From assembly GCA_964019335.1 (NCBI GenBank), contig OZ025648.1, forward strand, positions 992,001-1,056,000: a stretch of DNA of 64,000 nt, in the 5' to 3' direction. The translations under genes were made by a program, and so were the position numbers. How positions within the stretch are numbered: the first letter of the stretch is position 1; every line of letters begins with the position of its first letter. The notes under the pieces are model-generated. The model did no database searches. It was not told the origin of the DNA and worked only from the letters and a program-made list of their open reading frames with translations. Positions 52,234-62,900 of this stretch are shown here, one piece after another. Source of the stretch: Diplonema japonicum. Its lineage: Eukaryota; Euglenozoa; Diplonemea; Diplonemida; Diplonemidae.

Positions 52234-53120
52234 ATGTGTAACAAAATAATTTTAGCAATACTTTGCACGATGTGTGCACTTGGGTGCTCCGAGGGGTCAA
52301 CGTGCCACAGAATGGTTGAGTTGGTCGACACAATTGGTATTTCTTTTTTTTTTTTTTTTTTTTTTTTTAACCATTAAACCCACATGTCATATATATATGA
52401 CATAAAAAAAAAAAGAAAAAATCTATAGGCCTTTTGGTCAAATTATGATTTATTTTGCACTTTTTTCTACTCCTCTTCCCCCCCTTACCAAAAAGGGTGT
52501 TGGGTCAAAAATCATAAGTTCAAAAGCGAGTTCAGGGGAACCCTGATACCTGAATGTCTCCAGAAGTCATTTCTCCATAAAAAGAACACTTTGTATGGTT
52601 ATGCTGCCATTTTTTTGAATTTTTTGGAATCGCCTCAAAAATGGGCTTTTTTCGGTTTTTTTGCCTGTGGGCTTAATGGTTAATTTCCAAAAAAAAAGAA
52701 GAAAAAAAAAAAAAAAAAGAGATAAAAACTAGAGAACGTACCCTCCATGTGCCCCTAGCATGGGAGGACGAGGAGGAAACCCAAATATCGTACAAAGGAA
52801 CAATTTGCACCATAAAACAAACGGAGGAGGGCTGCAAAGTAGCATTCGGGGAGGAATGGGAGGCTGACATTGAACTGCAATCCCTTGACGATATCACCGT
52901 TGGTAAGGGCATGTTTAAAACACAAACCGAGGAATGCGTCCTTCGTCTCAGCGCGATCAAAGGAGTCGCATCAGGTATTGTAATGTGCGCAGGGGAGTCG
53001 ACGTTTACCTTCTCCACCGCCGACAAAACATCACTCTCGAGCTTCGATGAGCTACGGAGATATTTACCCGTTAGCTTGATGGTTCTGTTCTTGATAGGAA
53101 GGTACATTTGGATGGCTTGA
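52234..53120 (+). CDS. Small type I membrane protein with MITE-bearing intron
   Basis: Exon 1 52234-52336 and exon 2 52735-53120 give 162 aa. Exon 1 encodes a signal peptide (MCNKIILAILCTMCALGCSE). Exon 2 has no in-frame ATG near its start, which argues for the splice (donor GTATTT, acceptor AAACTAGAG). The lumenal domain of ~110 residues is beta-rich with Cys (GTICTIKQTEEGCKVAF, TEECVLRLSAIKG), and the C-terminus is one membrane helix (LPVSLMVLFLIGRYIWMA) with almost no cytosolic tail. I do not recognise the family. The acceptor is weak in pyrimidines, so the exact junction is inferred from frame. Confidence 0.6.
52371..52679. mobile_element. TTAA-flanked MITE (piggyBac-like), 309 bp, in an intron
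   Basis: Termini CCATTAAACCCACA and TGTGGGCTTAATGG are inverted repeats with one mismatch, and TTAA flanks both sides (52367-52370, 52680-52683). TTAA duplication is the signature of piggyBac-type transposition. It fills most of a 398-nt intron. A piggyBac transposase remnant occurs 3.7 kb downstream, but the terminal sequences were not shown to match it. Confidence 0.75.
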
Positions 53121-53267
53121 TAACGTGAGGGGGTTTGAAGAACGAGGGTGCATACCCTTTCTTTCTTTTCTTTTTTTTCTTTTTTTTTTTTTCTTCAGAA
53201 TTTCACGTCACAGAAAAAAAGAGAAAAAAAAAGAAGAGGGGGGAAAAAAAGGGGGGGGTAAAAAGAA

Positions 53268-53876
53268 ATGTTCGCCCGCACCCCAGAGCTCGATGTTGAG
53301 ATCCTGCATTGGTTGCCAGTTAAAGAATGGGCTCCGGTGAGGTGTTCAAAGAAAGCTTGTGCGACTGTGGAAAGCGCGGGGAGGGTGCTGGTCAGCGAGA
53401 TGGAGCGAAAAATAAAACAAGGCGGTGGGATCCTTGATGAGGCTGAAAGGAGCGAAGCTGAAAGAAAACTTGTTGAGGCGTACAGAGAGCAGGAGTCTCG
53501 CGTGTGCCAAGACGCTGGCTTGCTGAAGAAAAGAGACTTGGTAAAGGCGCGGAACATGGAGGCGCACGGTCTAGTTGTCCAAGCAGGCTCTATCATATTA
53601 GGCAAGCCCACCACCTTCGTCACCGCGCAGAGGTACCTTTTTATGTTCGATTTACCCAATTTGCTGTTTCTTGAAGGGAACGTGCTGCGAAAACTGTCTA
53701 GATCAAGCATCACTCCTCACGTCAGCCATCCTGTGCCCCATGATGGGTCCAAGGCCCTCATTGTGCTGTTTGATTGGGTGGCAAATGTGTGTGCGTGCAA
53801 GGAAGCTGTAGCAAAGCTTACTTGTGGTGTTGACATAGATTTTTTAAAATTGTTAAGAAATAGATTTAATTGTTAG
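53268..53876 (+). CDS. Unrecognised 202-aa helical protein
   Basis: Single-exon frame with ATG at 53268 after an A/G-rich leader and stop at 53874-53876. It is almost all alpha-helical: EMERKIKQGGGILDEAERSE and the following 25 residues are charged helix, and KALIVLFDWVANVCACKEAV near the C-terminus is hydrophobic with Cys. No family is recognised. Codon use is similar to neighbours, and the frame is much longer than expected by chance in this A/T-tract background, so it is likely a real gene. Confidence 0.6.
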   Translation: MFARTPELDVEILHWLPVKEWAPVRCSKKACATVESAGRVLVSEMERKIKQGGGILDEAERSEAERKLVEAYREQESRVCQDAGLLKKRDLVKARNMEAHGLVVQAGSIILGKPTTFVTAQRYLFMFDLPNLLFLEGNVLRKLSRSSITPHVSHPVPHDGSKALIVLFDWVANVCACKEAVAKLTCGVDIDFLKLLRNRFNC

Positions 53877-54245
53877 AAAGAAAAGGTAAAGGTGGTGTAT
53901 TGGCTGGGTAGAGAGTCCTTTACCCTTTCTTTTTTTTTTTATTGTGAAAAACCGAAGGAAGTATAAAACCAAAAAAAAGAAGGGGGGGTAAAGCCCCCTC
54001 CTTTTCTGTATGCGTTGTTCTGTTCTATCTTGCTTCCATATTATTTTTTTTTTCTTCTTTCATTTTCTTCCGAAAAGTTTTTTTTTTGCACCCCCTTTTC
54101 CCCTTCTTTTTTTCCCCCTTTTTTTATTACCCGTATCTTTGTGTTTGGACAAGGGGTGTTTTTTTTTTATTTTATTTTATTTTATCCTATTTAATTTTTT
54201 TTTCTTCTTCCACAAATTTAAAAAAAGGAAACAAAAAAAAAAAAA
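53877..54245. other. Intergenic homopolymer-rich gap
   Basis: About 370 nt of T- and C-rich tracts (including TTTTA repeats near 54160-54190) ending in the A-tract before the next ATG. No gene is seen. Confidence 0.5.
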
Positions 54246-55985
54246 ATGCAGTTGAGACCAGCCACCCAGCTGTATCCCAGAAAGATCAGAGTGGAAGGTG
54301 ACCTGAGAGACGTGTGTGACGCCCACGATCTAAGCGACTTCGGTGCCTCGGCCTTGCTCGTGCTCGGGTCGTTGTTCAACCTGTTGGAAGACACGGTGTG
54401 GAACGGTATCCTACTGTTCGCCCTGGTGATGTTAAGGATAGCCAGCATATTCGTGAACCTGGTCATCGAACCTGCTGTCTACATACAAATGACTATCATG
54501 TGGGCGCTCGGCAAACCCGTGAAAGATAGAATCTCATTTGTCAACTTCGCAAACCCAATCTTCCTGGAGTACACCCCCGACAATAACCTCATAGATGAAC
54601 TACTGACGAACACCACGGAACAGCACGCCTGGAACATAGATCTCGCGACATATTTCGCTGTTCTTTCTGCCGCTGTTTATGAAAACAACCACGTTCATGT
54701 CCGTCTCTTTGAAAGATACGGGTTTCCAATTCACAAACAAACAAGAATACTCATGAGCACAAGCTGCGCAGCTACCATCGTCACAAGAGAAGTAAACGGA
54801 AAGCTCGTCATACTGGTCATCTTCAAAGGCACCTCTCCCTTCGATATCAACGAGTACTGGAAGGACGCTGCTATTCAAAAAATTGACACATATGTTTCCA
54901 GATTAAAGTATGGATCTAATCTAAACGGTGAGATCCACGCCGGGTTTGACAATGCACTGACACATCCTCCTGTTCAGCAGAACGATATGCCAACGGAGAG
55001 GGATACTGAAAGGAGGAACAACAATGTTGAGCCACCTCAGCCTTCTTCTATGGATTTGATTCTTCAAGAGGTTGGAAATGCGATTGCAACGTTCCGCGAC
55101 AAGCAGCTTATGGAACAGAAGGAATTCACACCTGAAAACGATGTGTGTTTGTGGTTGTCCGGGCATTCTTTAGGAGCTGCGCTTGCGACTTTGTTTACTT
55201 CGTTTGTGTTAACAGCCCCGGAGGACGTGCAGGCGAGCTGTCCTTCTGATCGATTTAAAAAATTCGTTCCAGATGTTCAGAGGTCGTTGAAGGGAATCTA
55301 CACCATTGGAAACCCCCGTGTGGGGAGCAGGGACACCTCGGAGCAAACGAACAGAATTCTCCGTGAAAAAAACATCCAGTTTTACAGAATGAGGAACTGC
55401 AACGACATGATAGGGATCTCACCTCCCGGTTCAGGAATGGTCAGCGAGATTTTCGAAGATGCTTACAATGTTCAGAACATAGACCCCACCATTCCAAAGG
55501 TTCAAACTTTGACAAATTACGGAGAGATTGGGGAGGAATACCGCCTTAGTAGATTTGGGGGTTACTGGGAACCCAGTATGATTCCCCCGTACACACCCAC
55601 GCAGCACAGGGGATCTGGTTTGATAAGAAGGATTCTGAGTTGGGTTGTGCCTGCTTATATTTCGGTGCCGATCGAAATTGTTAAGTGGGCTTTTTTTTTT
55701 GAAAGGGTGGTGATGGTGCATATGCTGCCCAGGGTGAAGAAGTACCTTGTAGACTTTCCGCACACTGTTTGGTACTGTGCGTTGGTTTGGGTGAACTTGC
55801 TGATGTGTGGGTTCCAGTATTTCTTTTCGTTCTTCAAATCTCCTCCTGCAGACCCCTTGGACAGCTTGGTAGAGAGGCCCACCTTGCTCTTGATGATTGG
55901 CCAGTTTCTGGCACCATCGATAATTTTCGATCACATCCCGTGTAATTATGTCAGGCACCTGCATATGATCAAAAGAAGGGGGTGA
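54246..55985 (+). CDS. Membrane-associated class-3 lipase
   Basis: Intronless 579-aa protein. The alpha/beta-hydrolase core spans ~residues 170-400: LVILVIFKGTSPFDINEYWK (strand plus oxyanion region), GEIHAGF, the nucleophile elbow WLSGHSLGAALATLF with Ser near residue 308, IYTIGNPRVGSRD, and YRMRNCNDMIGISPP, which supplies the likely acid (Asp). The His of the triad is probably in the following segment. This is the lipase class 3 pattern, as in sn-1 diacylglycerol lipases. Hydrophobic segments near the N-terminus (NGILLFALVMLRIASIFVNL) and C-terminus (WYCALVWVNLLMCGFQYFFS) suggest membrane attachment. The ATG directly follows a 14-nt A-tract. Confidence 0.88.
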   Translation: MQLRPATQLYPRKIRVEGDLRDVCDAHDLSDFGASALLVLGSLFNLLEDTVWNGILLFALVMLRIASIFVNLVIEPAVYIQMTIMWALGKPVKDRISFVNFANPIFLEYTPDNNLIDELLTNTTEQHAWNIDLATYFAVLSAAVYENNHVHVRLFERYGFPIHKQTRILMSTSCAATIVTREVNGKLVILVIFKGTSPFDINEYWKDAAIQKIDTYVSRLKYGSNLNGEIHAGFDNALTHPPVQQNDMPTERDTERRNNNVEPPQPSSMDLILQEVGNAIATFRDKQLMEQKEFTPENDVCLWLSGHSLGAALATLFTSFVLTAPEDVQASCPSDRFKKFVPDVQRSLKGIYTIGNPRVGSRDTSEQTNRILREKNIQFYRMRNCNDMIGISPPGSGMVSEIFEDAYNVQNIDPTIPKVQTLTNYGEIGEEYRLSRFGGYWEPSMIPPYTPTQHRGSGLIRRILSWVVPAYISVPIEIVKWAFFFERVVMVHMLPRVKKYLVDFPHTVWYCALVWVNLLMCGFQYFFSFFKSPPADPLDSLVERPTLLLMIGQFLAPSIIFDHIPCNYVRHLHMIKRRG

Positions 55986-57827
55986 GAGAGAAACAAAAAA
56001 AAAAAGAAAGAAAAAGAAAAATGATTTGTAATAGTTGCGTGTGATGTCTTTTTTTTTTTTAATCTCTTTTTTTGTTTTTTTTTTTTGAATTGAAAGGGGA
56101 AATAAATAAAAAAAACCCCCATGGAATGCGAGATAAAATATGGGTTTTTTTTTATCCCCTAAACGCCCGGAGCCTATCTACGGTACCCCCCCATTTTCGT
56201 TGTTGCTTTAAATACTCAAAAAAAGGGCAGCATGCAACCATAGGAAGGTGCAAGGAAAGGGTAAACGGTACTTTTCAATTCCAGGTGCCAGATTCAGATG
56301 AGAACACTTAACTATGTGTGTAAGAGGGGGTGTACTTTTTATGTCCGATTTTGGGGGGTCTTGTCGTGGGGGGTCCGTGGAGTTATGGCTGGGCTAAAAA
56401 GGGCAGCATTCAGCCCTATTTGGTGCGGTCAGTCTGGAGACTTTTTGGGGCTGTGGGATGAAAAAAGCAACTTGTGAGTTTTTTTTCCAGCTGGGGTAGC
56501 ATGCAAGGGTAAAAAACACGTTTTGCATAAGGGGGTTTCGCAACAGGGGCACCACGTTTGCACCTTCTTCCCGCACCCAGGAACAGCACAGAGCACCCTC
56601 CTCACCTTCGTTCCGTTTATCATGGTCTCGGAGGTGTGATTTAGGGTCAAATCGAGACGTTTTGGGTATTTCTGAGTGAGGGAATCCTCATTGCTGCGTG
56701 TTTGCGCTTGGGGGTCGGTGACGGTGTTGTCGGGGGGTGTGTGCTATCGGTTTTTGGGGCATGGGTGAGAAGCTTGCCAACAAGTTCTTCTTTGAAGCTC
56801 GGGAAGCCATAATTTTTGCCACATTCCTTGCTCTTCTGGAGGAGTTGGCAACACAGCTTTCCAGGACCCAATAAAAAACGACCATGGTCCACTTCCGGGT
56901 TTTCATATGCCGAACTCCAGTCCCCACGCACAGTCCTACACCGGTTGACAATGATGTCAAGAAACCTACGCATGAGGTGCAGTTTCAGGCCTTACTGATG
57001 TTTCCAGGTTGTCAAAGGTCGGCGCTGTATGTCAACGAATCGGTTTCCTCATTTTCTCAAAAGCCGGGATGGTTAAATTAGAATTTGTTGTCCAGTAGCT
57101 CTTCATATTCGGTGCCGAGCGTAACCCCATTAACAGGACCAACCCAAGCCAAATTTTGTACTCTGGGATGGAAGGATTCAGATCCCGCTGTTTTTTTGAA
57201 CCGAAACGACCGTTCGTGGAAGAAACTATGAGCTCAAGGACCGCGTGTGTAAAAAAAAAGATTAAAAACGCCCTCCTCATTGGTCGCTTCACCTAGGTGT
57301 CCTAAGCCCACCTTTTCACGGAAATGATATGTTTCGGGCCTTTGGGAGTATTTCTCCCACCCAAGCATCGTTTCCGGCCCCTCTTTGACCGCCTCATCGT
57401 CTTTTTCTTCTTTATCTGACCAGTCGGGGGAGACTCACGTTTTCGCTGCTATTTTGACCATCTGATTTCATTTTAAGCCAACCCTGCCGGTTTCAATTAA
57501 AACAAAACTTTTAACGCAAAATGTAGTTCCAAGACAAAATAAACCGCGCAACAATGCCATATTTTGAAGTCCAGGGGCCGTGTTCAAAAAAAAGTACTTA
57601 GCGAAAAAGCAAATTTTGAAATAAGGACAAAAACGTCCGCGCGAGCGTTTAGGGGTTATATTTATTTCTTTATTAATTCATGTGCTCCAATTTTCTTTTT
57701 TTCTGAGAAGAAAGAGGGAAGGGGAGAAAAAGAAAAGAAAAGAGAGAGTGCGTGTTTTTTCTTTCGCAGATTCCTTCTTTTTTTTCTTTCTTTCTTCTTC
57801 TCGTCGTTTTCTTTCTTTTTATTTATT

Positions 57828-57870
<43 letters not shown>

Positions 57871-58348
57871 TACCACGCATCCCCTGCCCCCGTGCCCTGT
57901 TTTTCTTTTTTTTTTGGTTCTCTGATGCAAAAAAAAAAGAATAAACAGAGGTCTTTAACTTGCCCCCCCCCCTTTTTTTTTAAAGAAAACATTTCCTTAC
58001 GGCCGTTTGCTCCTCCTCTCCTTGAGCGTTCTTTCCCCCCCCTTTTTTTCCTCTTTTCTTTTCGTCTGCTTGACAAAGATAAAGACACAGCGTAAGTAAT
58101 TGTAGCCATTCGTCAATCATTTGTCTGCGGTGTATAAAGAAAAAGGACTCTTTTTACTCTCTCTCCCCCCTCCCCGTTTTTTCTTTCATTCTTTTTTTAA
58201 GAAAATGAGCAAAGAAAGAAAGGGCCGGGGAAAAGCTCCATTTTAAAAAGATATCTCCCTTCCCCATATTCTATTCGTGTCCAACATATCCATCACACAC
58301 CAACAAGAAAAAAAAGAAGGGGGGGGGAAAAAACTCCATCAAGAAAAA
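55986..58348. other. Gene-free region containing a piggyBac remnant
   Basis: Apart from the remnant at 56218-57610 the region holds homopolymers and a TA microsatellite of about 36 nt at 57831-57867. No host gene is seen. Confidence 0.6.
56218..57610 (-). pseudogene. Internally deleted piggyBac transposase remnant
   Basis: Read on the - strand. 57292-57032 encodes an N-terminal piece (PSIPEYKIWLGLVLLMGLRS, SYWTTNSNLTIPAFEKMRK) like the start of the piggyBac DDE domain. 56960-56800 encodes the C-terminal block (HMKTRKWTMVVFYWVLESCV, family K.RWW.R.F...LD.A..N). 56620-56480 encodes a Cys-rich finger (CAVPGCGKKVQTWCPCCETP, LCKTCFLPLH) typical of piggyBac C-termini. The ~300 residues carrying the catalytic Asp triad are missing and the frames are shifted. 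Motifs near both edges (GGGCAGCATGCAACCATAGG at ~56225; AAGTACTTAGCGAAAAA at ~57593) are shared with the 1.0-kb GAGCTCGTCCGGA elements. Confidence 0.75.
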
Positions 58349-58407
58349 ATGGGTGAGTTGCAGAAGTCAGTTACGTTGGTAACATCGATGGGGGAGATAG
58401 AGGTATT

Positions 58408-58498
<91 letters not shown>

Positions 58499-58951
58499 CT
58501 GGAATTTTATCCGGATTACGCACCGAAAACAGTGGAGAATTTTTTGACCTTAGTGGGGAAAAAGTACTACGACGATACAGTCTCGCACAGAATTATCAGC
58601 GATTTCATGGTGCAGATGGGCGACCCTACAGGCACAGGCAGAGGGGGAAAATCTTGCTGGGGTCACGCATTTGAAGATGAGTGCACACGGAACCTGAAGC
58701 ATACTGGGGCAGGGATTCTGTCCATGGCAAACTCCGGCCCTGACACAAATGGCAGCCAGTTCTTCCTCACCCTAGGCCCTGCAGAGTGGCTTGATGGGAA
58801 ACACACGATTTTCGGCAGAGTGTCCAAAGGCATGCGGGTGCTCAAACGTCTAGGCCGCGTCCCAGTTGACAAGAACGACCGGCCCCTGGAAGAGGTGAAA
58901 ATTATCAAAGCCACAACAGGCACCTCAGTTCGCCAACCCAGACCTTATTAA
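58349..58951 (+). CDS. PPIL1: Cyclophilin-type peptidyl-prolyl isomerase, PPIL1-like
   Basis: Exons 58349-58402 and 58499-58951 give 168 aa. The 96-nt intron is a long A run followed by a (CA)n repeat ending in CAG. The protein aligns over its full length with PPIL1: VTLVTSMGEIEV, LEFYPDYAPKTVENF, HRIISDFMVQMGDPTGTG with the catalytic Arg, Phe and Gln, GAGILSMANSGPDTNGSQFF, and EWLDGKHTIFGRV with the Trp and His of the active site. PPIL1 works in the activated spliceosome bound to SKIP, which suits a genome with many introns. The ATG chosen follows AAGAAAAA and yields the normal N-terminus; upstream frame extension is artefact. Confidence 0.93.
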
Positions 58952-59059
58952 AAAAGAAGAGGGGGGGAAGGGGGGAAATAAAGGGGGGAAGTGGTGATGA
59001 TCACTTTTCTTTTTTTTTTCTTTATAGTGAGTTTTTTTTTTTTTTTTTCATCTTTCATA

Positions 59060-59100
59060 GACCGAAGTCATCATGAGTCATAGGCCGATTGCCAAAGAAT
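59060..59100. mobile_element. Single end of the GACCGAA MITE family
   Basis: ACCGAAGTCATCATGAGTCA then TAGGCCGATT match the termini of the element at 16941-17181. Only one end is visible, ~95 nt upstream of the next start codon. Confidence 0.4.
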
Positions 59101-59193
59101 CGTCTTATACTCGGCCTCCCCCCACCCAGTTACACGGGGGAGGGGGTAGAAAAAAAAAGAAGAAACAACAAAACACCAAAACACAAGATACAC

Positions 59194-59847
59194 ATGGGGT
59201 GCACGTGGTGTGGAAGCAACGCAGGCATGGATGAACTGCTTGAGGAGAATACCGGCCTGCTGGCAGAGATACGGAGGTTAGAGAATGCAAGGTATGGCGG
59301 AGATTATAAAAGAAAAAAAAAATTAAATAAATAATCAAGAAGAAAACTAGAAGCCTCCGTGGCTTCTGAGGCCTCAAAAAGGCGAGCCAACGAGAGCCAC
59401 CACTACTGCAGAGTGCTGCAGACCGAAGAGCTAAAACGCCATCTTGACGAAGACACAAGGCGGATGGAGGGAGAACTGGAAGAAACCCGCAAAGCCCTGA
59501 TGAAGGAACGGGCATCGCGAAAGAAGTGGCAAGAAAAAGCCGGCAGGATAGAAACCATGGGGAAAATGATGCTTGACAAAAAGGCTGGCGAAGTGCTCAA
59601 CAAAGAACTCGAAGGCATCGCTCTGCACGAAAAGAACAAACAACTGCTCAGCAGGATCAAAGAGCTCGAGCGGAAGCCTTTTACAAGGCATCACACCGGC
59701 TCATGCTTCCTCCCCGATTTCGAAACGCATTTCGACAACGATGACAAAGAAGCCATCGAGAGCATGCAGCTCTCCGCTGCACTGCTGGCCACAACCCTCC
59801 CCCGTGAGCCCACTCCGGAACCCGAGCATCTTCAGTGCTGCACGTAG
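59194..59847 (+). CDS. Coiled-coil protein with predicted N-terminal acylation
   Basis: Exons 59194-59291 and 59412-59847, with a 120-nt intron (GTATGG...CTGCAG), give 177 aa. The acceptor at 59411 was chosen because it alone keeps phase with the donor and makes the coiled coil continuous (ELLEENTGLLAEIRRLENAR joined to VLQTEELKRHLDEDTRRMEG). The N-terminus MGCTWCGSN has Gly2 and Cys3/Cys6, typical of dual myristoyl/palmitoyl membrane anchors. The C-terminus is acidic and ends CCT. Family unknown; a membrane-tethered scaffold is inferred. Confidence 0.65.
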
Positions 59848-59915
59848 AAACTTGTATTTTTAAAACAGTTTTCTTTGACATACGTGCTTAAGTGCCCACG
59901 CTCCATCAAGGGGGA

Positions 59916-62900
59916 ATGGTGTGCAAACAGACAGTATTGTTGTTGGCGATAGTGACAGCATGCAGTTCGGTAACAGTGGACCTGGTTGAGGACAGGATGG
60001 CAGTGCTCATGAACAGTCAGGTATAAAAACAAACGGTGAGAACAAAAAAATAAATCTTACAGGTCGGGTGGTTCAGACAGTGGTCGTCGGGGAAGAACGG
60101 GAAGTACGCCAGAACAGACAACAAGGCGCCATGGGCTGACGAGCCGTACGAATACGTGCAGCTGAGGCTGGGCCAGGTGATGTTCGGGTACGGCAACGTG
60201 TCAACGGTCATCGTGGAGGAGGAGCTGAGCTACGCTGCGATCAGAGGGCGCCAGGTGATCTTGCAGTTCTACATCCATACTAATAACAAGGTATGCATGA
60301 TGGCCCGTCTTGCAACCACCACAGAACCTCAACGAGTCCGGCCAGATGCCTGACTTCATCGACCAGACACCAGGCATGAACTACTGCAAGGAGCACAACG
60401 GTGTCAGCACCTACTGGGTTGGTGACTGGGACAGCGAACCTATCTTAAAGGCCATCGAAGAAGTCGCTGCCGCCTTCGGTGCTGCTTTCAACGGCGACAA
60501 ACGCCTCTTTGCTGTTGAAGTCGGGTTCGTGGGTTTCGGAGGATACTGGACGCAAGGCCTGGACAACTACCAGGACAACAACGCAGCCAGGAAGTGCCCC
60601 ATGCCCTCCGACGCAGCTGCCAGACGCATCATCGGCTCCATGACCACCGCATTCTCACAGACATGGGTCCTCATGGCCAACCCGTGGAATCTCCCCGGCT
60701 TTGACTACACCCCATACACCAACTTGGGCATCCTCACCTTCTTTCCCGCTACAAATAATTACACCCAAGACCTGACTGAAGTCGGCCTTCAGGACAGATG
60801 GAAGACAGCCCCTGTCGTAGGCATCACAAACTCGTTATTCGAGAAGTGCTGGTGGGACGCAGACCCATCGGTGTCATGTGCAGCACTGGGTGTCAGCAGT
60901 GATGTCCCCACCTTCCGGGAGGCTCTGGATCAAACGAAGATCCTGACAGCGTACACGCCACGCACCTTCATCGAGTACAAGAACGACAATGCCGCCATCG
61001 AGAAGGCCAGGGACGAAGGGTACATGATGACAGGGGCAATGTTCCATCTCAGCTCTGTGTCGCTGCAGGTGTCAGGGTCATCGCTCAGGTTGTGCGCGCA
61101 GCTTAACAACATTGGAAGCTCTCCGTACTACGCAATGCCGCAGATGGCTTTCAAGATCTGGTTAAACATCCACGTGGATCAGTATGAGCTTCGCAGCTCC
61201 ACTCCTGTTAACGCGCTGCTTCCTGGGGAATCGGTGGCATACTCAGCAGAGGTGCCTTGGTTGGCAAACACGGACGAGTGCTCGGGGAACACCATCTGCA
61301 GCAACGTGGGGCAAGGATGCATCGACGACAACACCGACCCGTACTCCAGGGGGGACTGGTACTGCGTGTGCACGAATGGTGCTGGGAAGGATTTCAGAGA
61401 GCGTGCACGTCCTGCCGTGTGCAGGCTGACCACTGCCTATCAGTTCGACGATCTCACATGGTACAGTGACCAGGATAATTACACCCTCATCACAAAGAAC
61501 TCCTCCGAGATGCGCCTTACGAACCAATCGTGGGCCATGAGTATGTGGATCAACCTTCCCAGGTGCATGGACAAGAAGAAATGCGCCTCCGACGAGAAAT
61601 ATGTTTGGGACGCTGACGTTCTCGTCGGGCATCTCGACAAAAGGACGAAGTACACAGGCCTCGCGCTGATGTACGAGTCACGCAACCTTCGCAGCAAGTT
61701 CAGCTCCGCCGACTGCAACCCTTCCGGCAACAACCCCTATACGCAGATCAACGGGTGGACGCACGTTATCTTCAATTACGAACAACCAACGGAAACCATG
61801 TGGATCTATGAAAACGGTGTTCGGATACACAACTGCACGGGGATCAAACCCTACCTCGGTGAAGGGTTCCTCGCCATCGGGAAGAGGAATGAAACAACAT
61901 ATGCTTCTACCTTATTTGGGTGGATGAAGGAGTTCAGGGTGCTCAACGGTGTATTGGACGCCACTGATGTAGCACGCCTCTACGCGCCCACACCCCTTCT
62001 CGAGATCCCTGTACCCGCTAAGATCAAGCTTGACACCGACTTCAGGCTCCGCGACGTCGCTTTCGCATCGTCGCACCAGAACCTCACAAAGGAGATGCTT
62101 ACTATTTCTATCCCGTTGGATAGCCCGAAGACAAACGAAGGTTGTCTGACAGGGGGCCCCACCCCAAACCCCACTCCTGTGCCATGGGTTACCGTTGCAC
62201 CCCCAGCACACACAGACGGCTGCGACAACTTCACCCTCTCTGGGTTCAACGCCACCATCTTAACATCGGGTGGGGAGATCCCTGCGGGATGCGACGGTGA
62301 GTATTTCTTGGAAGGCCCGCGGTGGGTGAACAAGGATCACACGCGTGAGATATGGCGTGCGCCTTATGATGTGTACAGGTGCACCCTCATGGGGGGGAGC
62401 ATTGACGGGCCGCACCTTGGGACCTACGATGCAGCGTGGTGGGGGGAGCACCTCGTATGCACTGTGTACTCCACACCTGCACCGACACCTGTACCGACAC
62501 CGTTGCCTTCTGGCGAGACGTACCCTCCGGTGACGAACCCTCCTGACACGGCACTGCCTTCTTGGTCAGTGACAACGAAGGTACCTCTTACGGTTGCACC
62601 CAACACTGCGATGCCGACAGGGACGCCTGATACTGCCGCACCGGCAACGAGCTCGCCAGCCACCATGCCGCCTACTGTACCTGTGACACCATCGCCAGTT
62701 ATACCGAGTACAATTGCTCCAGGATCGCCTCCAGGGACAACGGTGTCACCGACTACAAGTTCGCCAGGTGGCGGTGGTGGTGGTAAAGAAACGCTGAGTC
62801 CAGGGCTCGGTGCGGGAGAGGATGAAGGCAGCAGTGGCGGGCTGAAGTGGTGGTTTTATTTTTTGATTTCTATAATTTCCGTGGTGCTGCTGGTTGCGGC

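Noticed and set aside
52749-53120. Independent gene starting at GTG 52749
   Set aside because: No ATG, and a signal-peptide exon with compatible phase lies upstream across a MITE-containing intron.
58277-58348. Upstream in-frame start of the cyclophilin gene
   Set aside because: It is not an ATG context seen elsewhere and adds a Lys/Gly-rich artefact; the ATG at 58349 gives the normal family N-terminus.
59359-59411. In-frame extension of the coiled-coil exon upstream of 59412
   Set aside because: No acceptor there keeps phase with the donor at 59292; only the CTGCAG acceptor ending at 59411 does.
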